Positions 24,351-32,886 are shown, numbered from the stretch's first letter. The stretch is DNA of 64,000 nucleotides from Bacillus timonensis (GCA_020171895.1 JAIVAN010000012.1:102220-166219), one strand, 5' to 3'. Translations and numbers: made by a program. Notes: generated from the letters alone by a model not told the origin.

Positions 24351-24911
24351 TTAGGCTTCTTTTAAATGTTGTTCCTCTTCAACAGATAGACCACATCGTA
24401 ATGTATGCAGTGTATATAAGTCTTTAGGAATTTCAAAGATATTATAAATATCTTCACCAGCATTTATTTCATCTAAAAGCGCTTTGCGAGTGTCGTTTGC
24501 AAAAATGACATAAGGTAACTTTGTTGCTGCTTTAGCAGAACGGACATTAATTTTGCGAATTCTCATGAAGATTGTTTCGATAGAAAGTTCATAGAATAAT
24601 TCATTAAAGAAAGCATCTTTAGCAAGCTTATTGTAGCCTTTGCCATGATATGGCTTACCAAGCCAAGTTCCTAAGAAGCCTGCATTGTCCTGAATGTCAA
24701 ACAAGTTTATTGTTCCAATTGGAGAGCCCCATTCATCTAGAATGGTACGTGAAATCAATTCACCTCGCTCTTCCGCCTCAATCGTTTGTTTCGTTAAAAA
24801 TAAAAATTCTTCATATGAGTAAGCTTTGTGACGCACGAAAGGAAAGACATCTGGGTCCACCATTAAGTCGTAAAGAGCTTGACAATCTTGAAGTTCACGT
24901 TTTTTTAGCAT
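24351..24911 (-). CDS. GNAT-family N-acetyltransferase
   Basis: A 186-residue cytoplasmic acetyltransferase of the RimJ/RimL-like group. The acetyl-CoA site is visible as LGKPYHGKGYNKLAKDAFF (near residue 92), followed by FMRIRKINVRSAKAATKL, the common end of GNAT domains. A C-terminal tail of about 45 residues follows. The acceptor may be a protein N-terminus, an amine drug or an aminoacyl group; none can be chosen. The ATG was selected because GGGGTG lies 6 nt upstream. Its leader contains a tRNA-like arm and three strong hairpins. It has no counterpart that I recognise in the yfhD-E-F order of B. subtilis. Confidence 0.8.
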   Translation of the reverse strand: MLKKRELQDCQALYDLMVDPDVFPFVRHKAYSYEEFLFLTKQTIEAEERGELISRTILDEWGSPIGTINLFDIQDNAGFLGTWLGKPYHGKGYNKLAKDAFFNELFYELSIETIFMRIRKINVRSAKAATKLPYVIFANDTRKALLDEINAGEDIYNIFEIPKDLYTLHTLRCGLSVEEEQHLKEA

Positions 24912-24929
24912 CAGTATCACCCCAATTAG

Positions 24930-25075
24930 AGGGCAGACTTGTGACTACGAGCCACCCTCGAAATTTTTTATACGTTCAAAAAATTTCGGGGTGGGAATCG
25001 AACCCACTAGAACCAGTGATACTACTGGTGGCGCACCATTTGCCTTCCCATAAGAATCAGCAATCGATGCTGAAT
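24930..25075 (-). ncRNA. Structured tRNA-like leader upstream of the GNAT gene
   Basis: Plus-strand coordinates, read on the minus strand. A perfect T-arm: GTGGGAATCGAACCCAC (24991-25007) is the antisense of a TPsiC arm with the GTTCGATT loop. Flanking it are CCAGTGATACTACTGG (25013-25028, anticodon-stem-like, 6-nt loop), TGGTG/CACCA (25026-25038), an 11-bp hairpin CGAAATTTTTT/AAAAAATTTCG (24959-24988) and CAGCA/TGCTG (about 25057-25073). No matching acceptor 5' strand or canonical D-arm was found, so it is a tRNA relic or mimic rather than a working tRNA. Confidence 0.45.
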
Positions 25076-25230
25076 TTTTATGTTTTCTTGCTATATATAT
25101 TTATTTAGTTTTTTTATAAAGTTACCTTACGTATATTACTGGATATTGAATAAAAAAGATACACTTTTTTTATAAAAATTTCAGTCAAAATATTGGAAGT
25201 TTCGACAACCCTTTTTTAAAGATCATACAT

Positions 25231-25535
25231 TAAGAATTTGCACCTGAAGGATGAAAATGTGAACTTAATTTTTGCATTTATAGAATGTTGGCTTTTCAGT
25301 AATTCATGCGTGTTAACCGAAGTGGAAGGACCGAGACTCCTCGAAAATGCTAACGCATTTCCTTCGTGCGGTGAGGATTCAAGGAAGCTTATTCAAAGTC
25401 CTGCGGGAATAGCGCTAGGCTTGAGACCCCACAGGCGTAAAACGCCGAGGAGGCTCAAGAAGCGCCCCGCGGAAAGCGAGAGTCCTGTAACGTAGGTTAA
25501 CACCCCATATTCAGATTTGTATTTTCAGCGTAGCC
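25231..25535 (-). repeat. Dispersed hairpin element, copy 2 (long form)
   Basis: Reverse orientation, arms GTGTTAACC (25310) and GGTTAACAC (25495). It carries the 70-bp extra segment. Inner stem CTTGAG/CTCAAG pairs well. It fills the gap between the structured leader and the amidohydrolase gene; 25080-25230 is plain AT-rich sequence. Confidence 0.9.
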
Positions 25536-25542
25536 CATCTCG

Positions 25543-26667
25543 TTATTTACGATAAACAATCTCTCCATTAATCAACGTAATTTCTGGCTTAGCTAAATAA
25601 TGAAATGGGTGATGATTCCATAATACTAAATCAGCATCCTTGCCTACTTCTAAACTTCCAACACGATCTTCTACCCGTAAGTTTCGAGCTGCTGTAATCG
25701 TAATTCCTTCTAGCGCTTTCTGTTCATCTAATCCTTCCCTAACTGCAATAGCAGCACAAATATTTAAGTAGTGAATCGGTGTATAAGGATGATCCGTTGT
25801 AATTGAAACTTCAACATCATGTTCAGATAAAATTTGATAGGTTTTCCAGGTTTTGTTCTTTAACTCAACTTTAGAACGACGAGTAAGTGTAGGCCCCACA
25901 GATACTTTTAATTGCCTACCAATCAGTTCATCGGCAATTAGATGGCCCTCAGTACAATGCTCAATCCGAATATCTAAGTTGAATTCTTCTCCAAATCGGA
26001 CAGCAGACATAATGTCGTCAGCCCTATGAGCATGAATTCGAACAGGTATTTCACCCTTAAGCGCTTGTATAATTGGTGCGACCCTAATATCATCAACATT
26101 ATCGGCGTATTTTGCTTTATAAAAGGCTTCTCTCAACATTCCCATAATACCCATTCTGGTGATGGATTCTTTATTACCATGACTATGAATTCTTTTTGGG
26201 TTCTCTCCAAGAGCAGCTTTTAAGCCCGCTGTTTCTTGGATGAGCATTTTTGAAATGTTTTTACCACTAGTCTTAATGACCGAAGTAGTTCCACCAATGA
26301 CATTTGCACTTCCTGGCATGATATGAACTGTCGTAATACCATGGGAGATCGCATCATAAAATCCAGGATCAAGTGGATGAACACTATCTAAAGCACGAAT
26401 ATGTGGAGTCAGTGGCTCAATTGTTTCATTGGCATCGTTTCCTGCCCAACCAGTTCCTTCATCATATAAACCTAAATGTGTGTGCACATCAATAAAGCCA
26501 GGAAGAAGATGTTTTTCGTGACATTCAATGACTTCCGTATCTGGCGAAGGTTTAATGTTGTATGAGATTTCTTTTATTTTGTTATCCTCGATGTATAAAT
26601 CAGCATTTTTCATCGGTTGGGATGTAACTGGATATATAGTTGCGTTTTTAAAAAGTATTTTTTTCAT
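25543..26667 (-). CDS. Amidohydrolase-family metal hydrolase
   Basis: A 374-residue TIM-barrel metal-dependent hydrolase of the imidazolonepropionase/dihydroorotase-like superfamily. The first metal ligands are in FIDVHTHLG (HxH, near residue 61). Others are probable in VRIHAHRADD, IRIEHCTEG and the catalytic Asp in SITTDHPYTP. The small N- and C-terminal beta sandwich (ending LVLWNHHPFHY ... INGEIVYRK) is typical of enzymes that hydrolyse cyclic amides or urea-like bonds. The substrate is unknown. GAGG lies 9 nt before the ATG. It ends close to a repeat element and lies downstream of yfhF. Confidence 0.85.
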   Translation of the reverse strand: MKKILFKNATIYPVTSQPMKNADLYIEDNKIKEISYNIKPSPDTEVIECHEKHLLPGFIDVHTHLGLYDEGTGWAGNDANETIEPLTPHIRALDSVHPLDPGFYDAISHGITTVHIMPGSANVIGGTTSVIKTSGKNISKMLIQETAGLKAALGENPKRIHSHGNKESITRMGIMGMLREAFYKAKYADNVDDIRVAPIIQALKGEIPVRIHAHRADDIMSAVRFGEEFNLDIRIEHCTEGHLIADELIGRQLKVSVGPTLTRRSKVELKNKTWKTYQILSEHDVEVSITTDHPYTPIHYLNICAAIAVREGLDEQKALEGITITAARNLRVEDRVGSLEVGKDADLVLWNHHPFHYLAKPEITLINGEIVYRK

Positions 26668-26690
26668 TCTTTACCTCATTCTTAATATGT

Positions 26691-27611
26691 TCAGTACTTA
26701 TCTGATTGTATTATGTTAGTGAGTGCTTGTTCAAGGCTTTCATAATGAAAATGATAGCCGTTTCTAATTAATTTTTCTGGAAGTACACGCTGTCCTTCTA
26801 AAACGAGTATACTCATTTCTCCAAGTAAAGTTTTAAGAGCAAAGTTCGGAACGGGCAACCAATGTGGTCGTTTCATTACCTTTGCAATGGCTGTACCGAA
26901 ATCATTCATTTGTATGGGCTGAGGTGCGGTAATATTGATAGGTCCTTGGATGGACTTGTGTAGTAATGAATACTCAATGCTTTTTACGACATCGTCAATA
27001 TGGACCCATGAGAGCCATTGATTACCTGACCCTACTTTTCCCCCAATAAAAAATTTATAAGGCATAATCATTCTAGGTAGGGCCCCATCTTCTTCTCCTA
27101 ATATAATCCCAAATCGTGTCAAGACAGTTCGAATACCTAATCCTTCTGCTTTCAAAGCGTGATTCTCCCAGGTATGAACGGTAGTAGCTAAGAAATCGGA
27201 TCCAACGTTTGTGGATTCTTCTGTAAAAGTCCTTGAATTAGATGTACCATATATCCCTATTGCACTCGCATTTATGAAAACTTCAGGTATCTCTTTTAGC
27301 TTGGAAACAATATCAATAGCTGCTTGGGTTGCCTGTAATCTACTTGAAAGTATTCGCTTCTTTCTTTCTTCAGTCCATCTCCCACTGTTAATTGATTCAC
27401 CAGCTAAGTTAATGAAGGCATCAATACCTCCCAACTCTTTCTCTGGTGAGGTACCAGGAAGAAGCCATTGAACATAGTGAACATTTTTATTTGAAGGTGT
27501 TGTCGTAGGTAGCTTTCTTGTTAAAATATAAATATGATGTCCCTTTTTTAGTAAATAAGAGGTAAGGGCAGAACCTACAAAACCGGTTCCTCCTGCTATG
27601 GCTATTTTCAT
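26691..27611 (-). CDS. yfhF: TIGR01777-family NAD(P)-binding epimerase-like protein YfhF
   Basis: A 306-residue extended short-chain dehydrogenase of the SDR39U1/YfhF group. The Rossmann motif AGGTGFVGSALTSYLL is at the N-terminus, followed by INLAGESINSGRW, a clear signature of this family, and a C-terminal DUF1731-like segment (LPEKLIRNGYHFHYESLEQAL). The substrate is unknown. GGAG lies 10 nt before the ATG. Position next to recX matches B. subtilis. Confidence 0.88.
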   Translation of the reverse strand: MKIAIAGGTGFVGSALTSYLLKKGHHIYILTRKLPTTTPSNKNVHYVQWLLPGTSPEKELGGIDAFINLAGESINSGRWTEERKKRILSSRLQATQAAIDIVSKLKEIPEVFINASAIGIYGTSNSRTFTEESTNVGSDFLATTVHTWENHALKAEGLGIRTVLTRFGIILGEEDGALPRMIMPYKFFIGGKVGSGNQWLSWVHIDDVVKSIEYSLLHKSIQGPINITAPQPIQMNDFGTAIAKVMKRPHWLPVPNFALKTLLGEMSILVLEGQRVLPEKLIRNGYHFHYESLEQALTNIIQSDKY

Positions 27612-27716
27612 AAATCAAGATCTCCTTCTATTTCCACGTAGTTTCGTTACTTATTCTATACCCAAAAGGGATTTCCTTTAATCGAATGTGCTAGTATGAA
27701 GATGAGGTGTAATTAT

Positions 27717-28544
27717 ATGGCGATTATTACAAAAATAACGACCCAAAAGAAAAATAAAGAACGATTTAATATATATCTTGACTCTGGAAAGGGAGAAGAA
27801 TACGCATTTAGTGTTGATCAAGACATACTAATCAAACACGGCTTAAAAAAAGGAATGGAATTCGATGAGTTAGAATTTGAAGAGATTCTATTCGAGGATC
27901 AAGTTAAAAAAGCTTTCAATTTAGCAATAAACTTCTTATCTTATCGTATGAGGTCGATAAAAGAAGTAGAAGACTATTTAAGGAAAAAAGAAGTGGAAGA
28001 ACCTATTATACCTGAAGTCATTCACAAATTATCTCAGTATAAGTACGTAAATGATCAGGAATTTGCCATTGCATTCGTCAGAACGCAAATGAATACGTCA
28101 ATAAAAGGTCCACAAGTAATTCGGAATGAGTTAATGGGAAAAGGTGTTGCTTCACATATAATTGATGCTTCGCTCGAAGAATTTGAGACAGACTTTCAAA
28201 TTGAACAGGCAATGATTATTGTAGAGAAAATTATGAGGCAGAGTTCCAAGTTATCCGACGTGCAAACGAAACAAAAAATCGAACAAGCATTAAGACGGAA
28301 AGGGTATACTTGGGATATTATCCAAAAAGCTTTATTTAGGGTGCAAGATCAGCAGGAAGAAATAGCGGATGAAAACGAAGATAGTGAATGGGAAGCACTC
28401 GTTTACCAAGCAGAAAAGGCAGATAGAAAGTATCAAAAATTTCAAGGACTTGAATATCATCAAAAAATGAAGCAAACCCTTTATAGAAAAGGTTTTTCGA
28501 TAGATTTAATAGAGCGGTATTTACAAGAAAAAGAAGAAATGTAG
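27717..28544 (+). CDS. recX: Recombination regulator RecX
   Basis: A 275-residue all-helical protein that binds RecA filaments and adjusts their activity. Repeated three-helix RecX units are visible: FLSYRMRSIKEVEDYLRKK, FVRTQMNTSIKGPQVIRNEL with VASHIIDASLEE, and KIEQALRRKGYTWDIIQKAL. The length is that of the long Firmicute form (B. subtilis 264 residues). The ATG chosen has GAGGTG 8 nt upstream; the longer frame starts before that site. It is divergent from yfhF and shares a terminator with the convergent SDR gene. Confidence 0.92.
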   Translation: MAIITKITTQKKNKERFNIYLDSGKGEEYAFSVDQDILIKHGLKKGMEFDELEFEEILFEDQVKKAFNLAINFLSYRMRSIKEVEDYLRKKEVEEPIIPEVIHKLSQYKYVNDQEFAIAFVRTQMNTSIKGPQVIRNELMGKGVASHIIDASLEEFETDFQIEQAMIIVEKIMRQSSKLSDVQTKQKIEQALRRKGYTWDIIQKALFRVQDQQEEIADENEDSEWEALVYQAEKADRKYQKFQGLEYHQKMKQTLYRKGFSIDLIERYLQEKEEM

Positions 28545-28565
28545 GAGGTTTTCACAAACCTCCTA
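28542..28565. terminator. Bidirectional terminator between recX and the SDR gene
   Basis: TAGGAGGTTT / AAACCTCCTA with a 4-nt loop. Both genes' stop codons overlap the stem. Confidence 0.8.
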
Positions 28566-29234
28566 TTTAATGAAAATCTCAGCTCTACCGTCATCTTCTT
28601 GAAGGATGAGTGATGCTACTTCTTTTGGAGAACGAAGTCGTGATTTGTCCTTAATATGTGTGCTTCCATTCCAAAAAGGAGTGTCCATTCCGCCCATATA
28701 AACAGCAGTAACTGAAATGTTCGTTGTTTCTAGTTCTTTTACTAAGCTCTCGGTAAATCCCCTTACAGCATATTTACTAGCAACATATACCGATTCATTT
28801 ACTTTCCCTTTTAAACCTGCAGTCGAAATGATATTAATAATCTTGGCATGCTTTCTTTTTAAAAGATGTGAAAGAAGAACCTTTGTAAGGTAGATCGTAC
28901 CTTTCACATTTGTATCAATTATGGAATCAATTTGAGCTATTTTTAGTGTCTGAAGAGAACCGAAATGTCCTATCCCTGTATTGTTAATCAAAAAGCTTAC
29001 TTCGTGCTTATTTAGTATGGTTTCAGTAACTTGTTCCACTTGTTTAATGCTAGTAATATCTAAGCTATAGCTATATGCCGAACCATTTTGATTAACAATG
29101 AACTCTTTGACGGCATCAAGCTTTTGTTGGTCACGTCCTACCAATATAATGGTGTGCCCCTTTTTGGCATATTGAATGGCAAGTTCTTTTCCAAGTCCAG
29201 AACCAGCTCCTGTTATAAGTATGGTATGCTGCAT
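28563..29234 (-). CDS. Short-chain dehydrogenase/reductase (classical SDR)
   Basis: A 223-residue NAD(P)-dependent oxidoreductase. The cofactor motif TGAGSGLG is at residues 8-15, the NNTG motif near 86, catalytic Ser in IISTAGLKG and the YVASK active-site Tyr-Lys near 150. The C-terminal part is short. Substrate cannot be inferred; sequence style is that of the YqjQ/YbbO-like group. The ATG has GAGGTG 6 nt upstream; the first 11 codons of the longer frame were dropped. This gene is not in the B. subtilis recX-yfhH interval, so it is a local insertion in gene order. Confidence 0.85.
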   Translation of the reverse strand: MQHTILITGAGSGLGKELAIQYAKKGHTIILVGRDQQKLDAVKEFIVNQNGSAYSYSLDITSIKQVEQVTETILNKHEVSFLINNTGIGHFGSLQTLKIAQIDSIIDTNVKGTIYLTKVLLSHLLKRKHAKIINIISTAGLKGKVNESVYVASKYAVRGFTESLVKELETTNISVTAVYMGGMDTPFWNGSTHIKDKSRLRSPKEVASLILQEDDGRAEIFIK

Positions 29235-29424
29235 ACCATTCACCTCGCTTATGTTTTCTGAAATCAAACTAGAACTTGAAACGGTTAGTTTTTATCATTA
29301 TATCTAAATGTATGTAATATATATAATGATTTGTTTCAATTATTCATTTTTAAATCACAATATTTTGTTTAACCATGGTTGTATATTAAAATAATAATAC
29401 TTAGTCAATTTGGGGTGAAAAATC

Positions 29425-29748
29425 ATGCAGGAAAAACGGTATAGTCAGATGAGTGAATTTGAATTAAAACAAGAAATTGCTCAGTTGAAAGAAAAAGCAA
29501 GAAAAGCTGAACAATTAGGCATGGTGAATGAATTTGAGGTGTTAGAAAGAAAAGCGATAATGGCTAAAGCTTATTTATTGAATCCAAATGATTTTCAACC
29601 AGGAGAGAGTTATGAAGTTGAGGGTGATTTAGGAACTACTTTTAAGATTACCTATATGAATGGTGTTTTTGCATGGGGGCATCGCATAGAAGGGAATCGA
29701 ATGAATGAAGTAGAAGAAGGGATTCCCATTTCATTGCTAATAAAATAA
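29425..29748 (+). CDS. yfhH: DUF1811-family protein YfhH
   Basis: A 107-residue soluble protein with a helical N-terminal half (FELKQEIAQLKEKARKAEQL) and a beta-rich C-terminal half (PGESYEVEGDLGTTFKITYM) that resembles a small SH3-like barrel. It matches YfhH of bacilli in sequence pattern and position between recX and sspK. The function is unknown. GGGGTG lies 9 nt before the ATG. Confidence 0.85.
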   Translation: MQEKRYSQMSEFELKQEIAQLKEKARKAEQLGMVNEFEVLERKAIMAKAYLLNPNDFQPGESYEVEGDLGTTFKITYMNGVFAWGHRIEGNRMNEVEEGIPISLLIK

Positions 29749-29754
29749 TGAAGT

Positions 29755-29780
29755 GAGTTAGGCAATGCGCCTAACCCACC
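29755..29780 (-). terminator. Hairpin after yfhH/YpzG-like gene
   Basis: GTTAGGC / GCCTAAC with a 5-nt loop. On the minus strand it is followed by a T-rich stretch (TCATTATTTTATT), so it may end the YpzG-like transcript. Confidence 0.55.
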
Positions 29781-29789
29781 GTAGACATG

Positions 29790-29951
29790 TTACGATCTTT
29801 TTCTTGTTTGGTTCTGGAGGATGATTAAGTCTTGTGTTTGTTGCGTTTGACCATTAACTTGAGCATGAGCATGCTTTGGATTAGCCCAAGGCTGTTGGAA
29901 TGGATTTGAATACAAGTTATCATAAAACTTCTTCTTTGTATTTCTTCCCAT
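29790..29951 (-). CDS. YpzG-family small protein
   Basis: A 53-residue frame read by eye: MGRNTKKKFYDNLYSNPFQQ, then PWANPKHAHAQVNGQTQQTQ and the ending NQTRKRS. The NPFxxPWANPKHAHxQVNG core resembles the YpzG family of spore formers. GGAGGTG lies 9 nt before the ATG. It sits next to sspK on the same strand; a spore or sporulation role is likely by context but unproven. Confidence 0.65.
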   Translation of the reverse strand: MGRNTKKKFYDNLYSNPFQQPWANPKHAHAQVNGQTQQTQDLIILQNQTRKRS

Positions 29952-30007
29952 AAAGCAAAGCACCTCCGAGCAAATTTGTTAAAAGTTAGTGGTTCCTTTT
30001 AACATCG

Positions 30008-30166
30008 TTAAGAGTCGTTTCTTTGTCCAGATGCTCTCATACGTTCTTGTGGATGAGTGTTAATGGTACCGTCTGCACGCTTAGAGGCAAATTCTGCTTT
30101 TGCCCTAGGTTCGCCTTCAAACTTTTGGTTATTTTGATTCGGGAAACCTCTTTCTTTGTTTCTCAT
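30008..30166 (-). CDS. sspK: Small acid-soluble spore protein K
   Basis: A 52-residue minor spore protein made late in the forespore. It begins [20 protein letters not shown] and ends with [12 protein letters not shown], the recognisable SspK core. GGAGG lies 9 nt before the ATG; the longer frame begins upstream of that site. Such genes are usually read by the forespore sigma factor G. It is divergent from yfhJ and follows the B. subtilis order. Confidence 0.92.
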   Translation of the reverse strand: MRNKERGFPNQNNQKFEGEPRAKAEFASKRADGTINTHPQERMRASGQRNDS

Positions 30167-30305
30167 GTAAGGTATCCTCCTAAAGCAAAATATTCCGTGC
30201 AAGAAAGAGTCAGTTCTCTTTCAAACACGTACTATTAGTATAAGGAAAAAGATAGTTGATATGTGTGAACGATGACGTGAAATGTTGGAAAGTGAGGTAG
30301 TAAAA

Positions 30306-30575
30306 ATGTTAGAGTATCAAGAAAGATTGATTGAATCTTTGCTGGAAAAAAACAATTCTTTATCATATGAGCAAGCACAAACATGGGTTGAATTACTATG
30401 GGATGATTTTGAAACAACGTATGCGAAGGCTGGATATGAATACAGGGGGATGGAAGTAACAAATAAAGTGGTGCAAAAATGGATTGATCAATATGGTTCA
30501 AGATTACATGAGTTTGTTGCAAACAATCCGAAATATAAGCATTTGATTCAGCCAAATCCAAATGTAGAACATTAA
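30306..30575 (+). CDS. yfhJ: WVELL protein YfhJ
   Basis: An 89-residue soluble protein containing the eponymous WVELLWDDFE motif near residue 29 and a basic/aromatic middle (YAKAGYEYRGMEV). It matches YfhJ, a conserved Bacillus protein of unknown function. GAGGT lies 8 nt before the ATG; eight extra upstream codons of the open frame were dropped. A strong terminator follows. Confidence 0.88.
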   Translation: MLEYQERLIESLLEKNNSLSYEQAQTWVELLWDDFETTYAKAGYEYRGMEVTNKVVQKWIDQYGSRLHEFVANNPKYKHLIQPNPNVEH

Positions 30576-30576
30576 G

Positions 30577-30607
30577 AAAAGCGATGGGCTTATACCATCG
30601 CTTTTTT
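30577..30607 (+). terminator. Terminator of yfhJ
   Basis: AAAAGCGATGG / CCATCGCTTTT with a 7-nt loop and further T. Confidence 0.85.
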
Positions 30608-30615
30608 CATTTTCT

Positions 30616-30800
30616 CTCCCCTGAAAATACCTACACTGAACTTTGGGTGTTAACCTTCGTTGCAGGAACTTCGCTTTCCGCGGGGCGCCACTTGAGCCTC
30701 CTCAGCTGCGCCTGTGGGGTCTCAAGCCCGGCGCATTTCCCGTAGGAGTCTCGGTCCTTCCACTACGGTTAACACGGCTAAGATATTTGGGTACAACATA
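30616..30800 (+). repeat. Dispersed hairpin element, copy 3 (short form)
   Basis: Arms GTGTTAACC (30647) and GGTTAACAC (30767). Its 3' flank is cut short compared with other copies. It fills the convergent gap between yfhJ and yfhP. Confidence 0.9.
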
Positions 30801-30838
30801 ATATAATGCAAAAGAATGCTCATTTTTTGCTTTATTCA

Positions 30839-31819
30839 CTATCCAGGTATAAGCTCTAGTTTTTTCCTTAGTTTTTCTTCACTGAATATCCAACCTGTAT
30901 AAGAACTAACAATTTCATAGTCTAATGATAGTTGTACGACAGCGACAAATGGATAATATCCTTTACTACGATAGCGTAAGTCAATGAAGCGTACTTCATA
31001 ATGGTCATTATACTCGTCAATTTCCCATCTATAAACAGGCGAGAAAGAGAGAAAAGCAGACACGTTTTTATCTTTAAGCGCAGCGTTAATCACCTTATTA
31101 TCTGGCAAAGGACAATTCTCAAACTTATCTTGAATTATTATTTCTCCGTTAACAGCTCTTGCAACAAAGAAGTATTCTTCTGTTTTCACAGCAACATGCC
31201 ATTGATTAAAGCGGAAGGTAGGCGAGATGAGAAGATCGGTTATGCCACTAATCTTTTCATGGACAGCTTTCGACACTTTTCCACGTAAATAAAAGCGAAT
31301 GATATAGTACAATGTAAGAATGATGTAAATCGTTAAAAAAGTATACCCAGGATGAGCGCCATAGCGCCATATTATAATTCCGACAAGGTGCATGAAAAAG
31401 ATGAAGGGGTCAAACGTATTAATGACTCCTAATGCAACCCATTGCTTTGAGAAAGGTCGAAGCGCCTGTGTCCCATAAGCGTTAAATATGTCGACAAAAA
31501 CATGAAGGATTACAGCAATAAATGTCCAAATCCATAAATGAAGTAAATTCACTTCAGGAAAAAAGAAATAAATACCTCCTGTTATAAGGATTGGCCATAA
31601 TAAGATGGCAGGAATGGAATGGGTAATTCCTCGGTGATTTCGGATATATTGTGCATTATTGCGTAATTTTAGAATAGTGTCTAAATCAGGTGCTTGAGAA
31701 CCAATGAGAGTTCCAGCGATGACGGCTTTAGTCGTAATGGGATCTTGTACAACTAGTGGGTCTAATGTTGCAATTGCACCAAGTGCAAGCCCCATTACTA
31801 CATGAGTACCAGTATCCAA
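30839..31819 (-). CDS. yfhP: Membrane-bound metal-dependent hydrolase-like protein YfhP
   Basis: A 326-residue protein of the YdjM/DUF457 family. The N-terminal part has MDTGTHVVMGLALG and conserved His/Asp sets (SQAPDLDTIL, RNHRGITHSIP, HVFVDIFNAYG) that suggest a metal site in the membrane. Four hydrophobic segments are followed by a soluble C-terminal domain of about 140 residues. In B. subtilis YfhP has been described as affecting expression of the neighbouring mutY region; the mechanism is unknown. It is divergent from a small gene that precedes mutY, which fits such a link. GGAGG lies close to the ATG. Confidence 0.88.
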   Translation of the reverse strand: MDTGTHVVMGLALGAIATLDPLVVQDPITTKAVIAGTLIGSQAPDLDTILKLRNNAQYIRNHRGITHSIPAILLWPILITGGIYFFFPEVNLLHLWIWTFIAVILHVFVDIFNAYGTQALRPFSKQWVALGVINTFDPFIFFMHLVGIIIWRYGAHPGYTFLTIYIILTLYYIIRFYLRGKVSKAVHEKISGITDLLISPTFRFNQWHVAVKTEEYFFVARAVNGEIIIQDKFENCPLPDNKVINAALKDKNVSAFLSFSPVYRWEIDEYNDHYEVRFIDLRYRSKGYYPFVAVVQLSLDYEIVSSYTGWIFSEEKLRKKLELIPG

Positions 31820-31899
31820 ATGTGTAACCTCCTTAAAAGAGTACTCTCATTTAATTTATCCAACGATTGATTATTTCTTGCAAGAGGGAGTTGTCATAA

Positions 31900-32208
31900 A
31901 TGTCAAATGGTGTTCAAGTTTATATGGAATATCCAATAAAAGGTGCTTTTTTACATCAATATGAAGCAACGATGGAAAATGTACATCAGTGTATGAGGGA
32001 GCTTGGTGTTGAAAAAATTGAGTGGTATGCTTCTCCTCATTATCATAATCGTTACATAGAAGTATTTTATGTCCCAACTGAATCCCATTTTTTTGCACTG
32101 AAGAAGCTACGAACATATCCGCGTCAAGAATTATTTGGAAAACTAATGGAATGTATTGACGGTGGACCATCTAGCATTCATTATATTGCCTTGAAGAAGT
32201 GTTCTTAA
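31900..32208 (+). CDS. Hypothetical protein, about 100 residues
   Basis: A 102-residue soluble protein with a mixed alpha/beta look and an aromatic, His-rich middle (EWYASPHYHNRYIEVFYV). The AGAGGGAG site lies about 9 nt before the ATG, and codon use fits the neighbouring genes, so it is probably real. I do not recognise the family. It lies divergent to yfhP and 680 nt before mutY, with two and a half repeat elements in between. Confidence 0.6.
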   Translation: MSNGVQVYMEYPIKGAFLHQYEATMENVHQCMRELGVEKIEWYASPHYHNRYIEVFYVPTESHFFALKKLRTYPRQELFGKLMECIDGGPSSIHYIALKKCS

Positions 32209-32213
32209 AATGG

Positions 32214-32474
32214 CTACCCTGAAAATACGATTCGTTACAATCAACACGGGGTGTTAACCTTCGTTACAGGACTCTCGCTTTCCACGGGGCGCCACATGAG
32301 CCTCCTCGGCCTTTGGCCTGTGGGGTCTCAAGCCCGGCGCATTTCCCGTAGGAGTCTCGGTCCTTCCACTACGGTTAACACGAAAGAATTACTAATGGCC
32401 AACATTGTATAAACGTAAAAAATCAAGTTCACATTTTCATCTTTCATGGTGCAATTCTTAAATTGCATGGAAGT
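32214..32474 (+). repeat. Dispersed hairpin element, copy 4 (short form)
   Basis: Arms GTGTTAACC (32251) and GGTTAACAC (32373). Stem 3 reads ACGGG/CCCGT and stem 4 GCGCC/GGCGC, both self-consistent variants. It is directly followed by copy 5 in the same direction. Confidence 0.9.
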
Positions 32475-32723
32475 CTACCCTAAAAATACGACACTGTACA
32501 AGGGGTGTTAATCTGCGTTGCAGGAACCTCGCTTTCCGTGGGGCGCCACTTGAGCCTCCTCGGCTTTGCCTGTGGGGTCTCAAGTCCGTCGCATATCCCA
32601 CAGGAGTCTCGGTTCCTTCCACTCCGATTAACACGCATGTATTACTTATGGTCGACATTCTAAGAGGCAAATACTCCACGCAAATTTTCATTCTTCATGG
32701 TGCGAATTAAAAAATAGCATGAA
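32475..32723 (+). repeat. Dispersed hairpin element, copy 5 (short form)
   Basis: Arms GTGTTAATC (32505) and GATTAACAC (32626), a paired change from the usual GTGTTAACC/GGTTAACAC. Stem 3 reads GTGGG/CCCAC. It abuts copy 4 head to tail. Confidence 0.9.
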
Positions 32724-32805
32724 GTTTAACCTGAAAATAAAATACATTCCATTCAACATGGGGGGAATCTGCGATCTGCGTTGCAGGACTTTCGCTTTCT
32801 AAATG
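32724..32805 (+). repeat. Dispersed hairpin element, truncated copy 6
   Basis: Contains the left flank (ACCTGAAAATA) and TGCGTTGCAGGACTTTCGC, then breaks off. The three copies together fill the gap before mutY. Confidence 0.8.
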
Positions 32806-32886
32806 TTGCTAAATAGCAAAACCGATTTTTCAAACACTTATGGACAAATAAAAGATTACTTAGTATGACAGCTTGGAGGTACAGCT

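Noticed and set aside
24959..25038. A working tRNA gene on the minus strand
   Set aside because: The T-arm is perfect, but no matching acceptor 5' strand or D-arm was found and the anticodon-like loop has 6 rather than 7 nt.
25238..25495. Open frame across the dispersed element (similar frames at 32458, 53707, 61823, 61938, 62122, 63361 and 63371)
   Set aside because: They arise because the GC-rich element has few stops. The frames differ among copies, lack ribosome sites and do not conserve a protein, whereas the hairpin is conserved.
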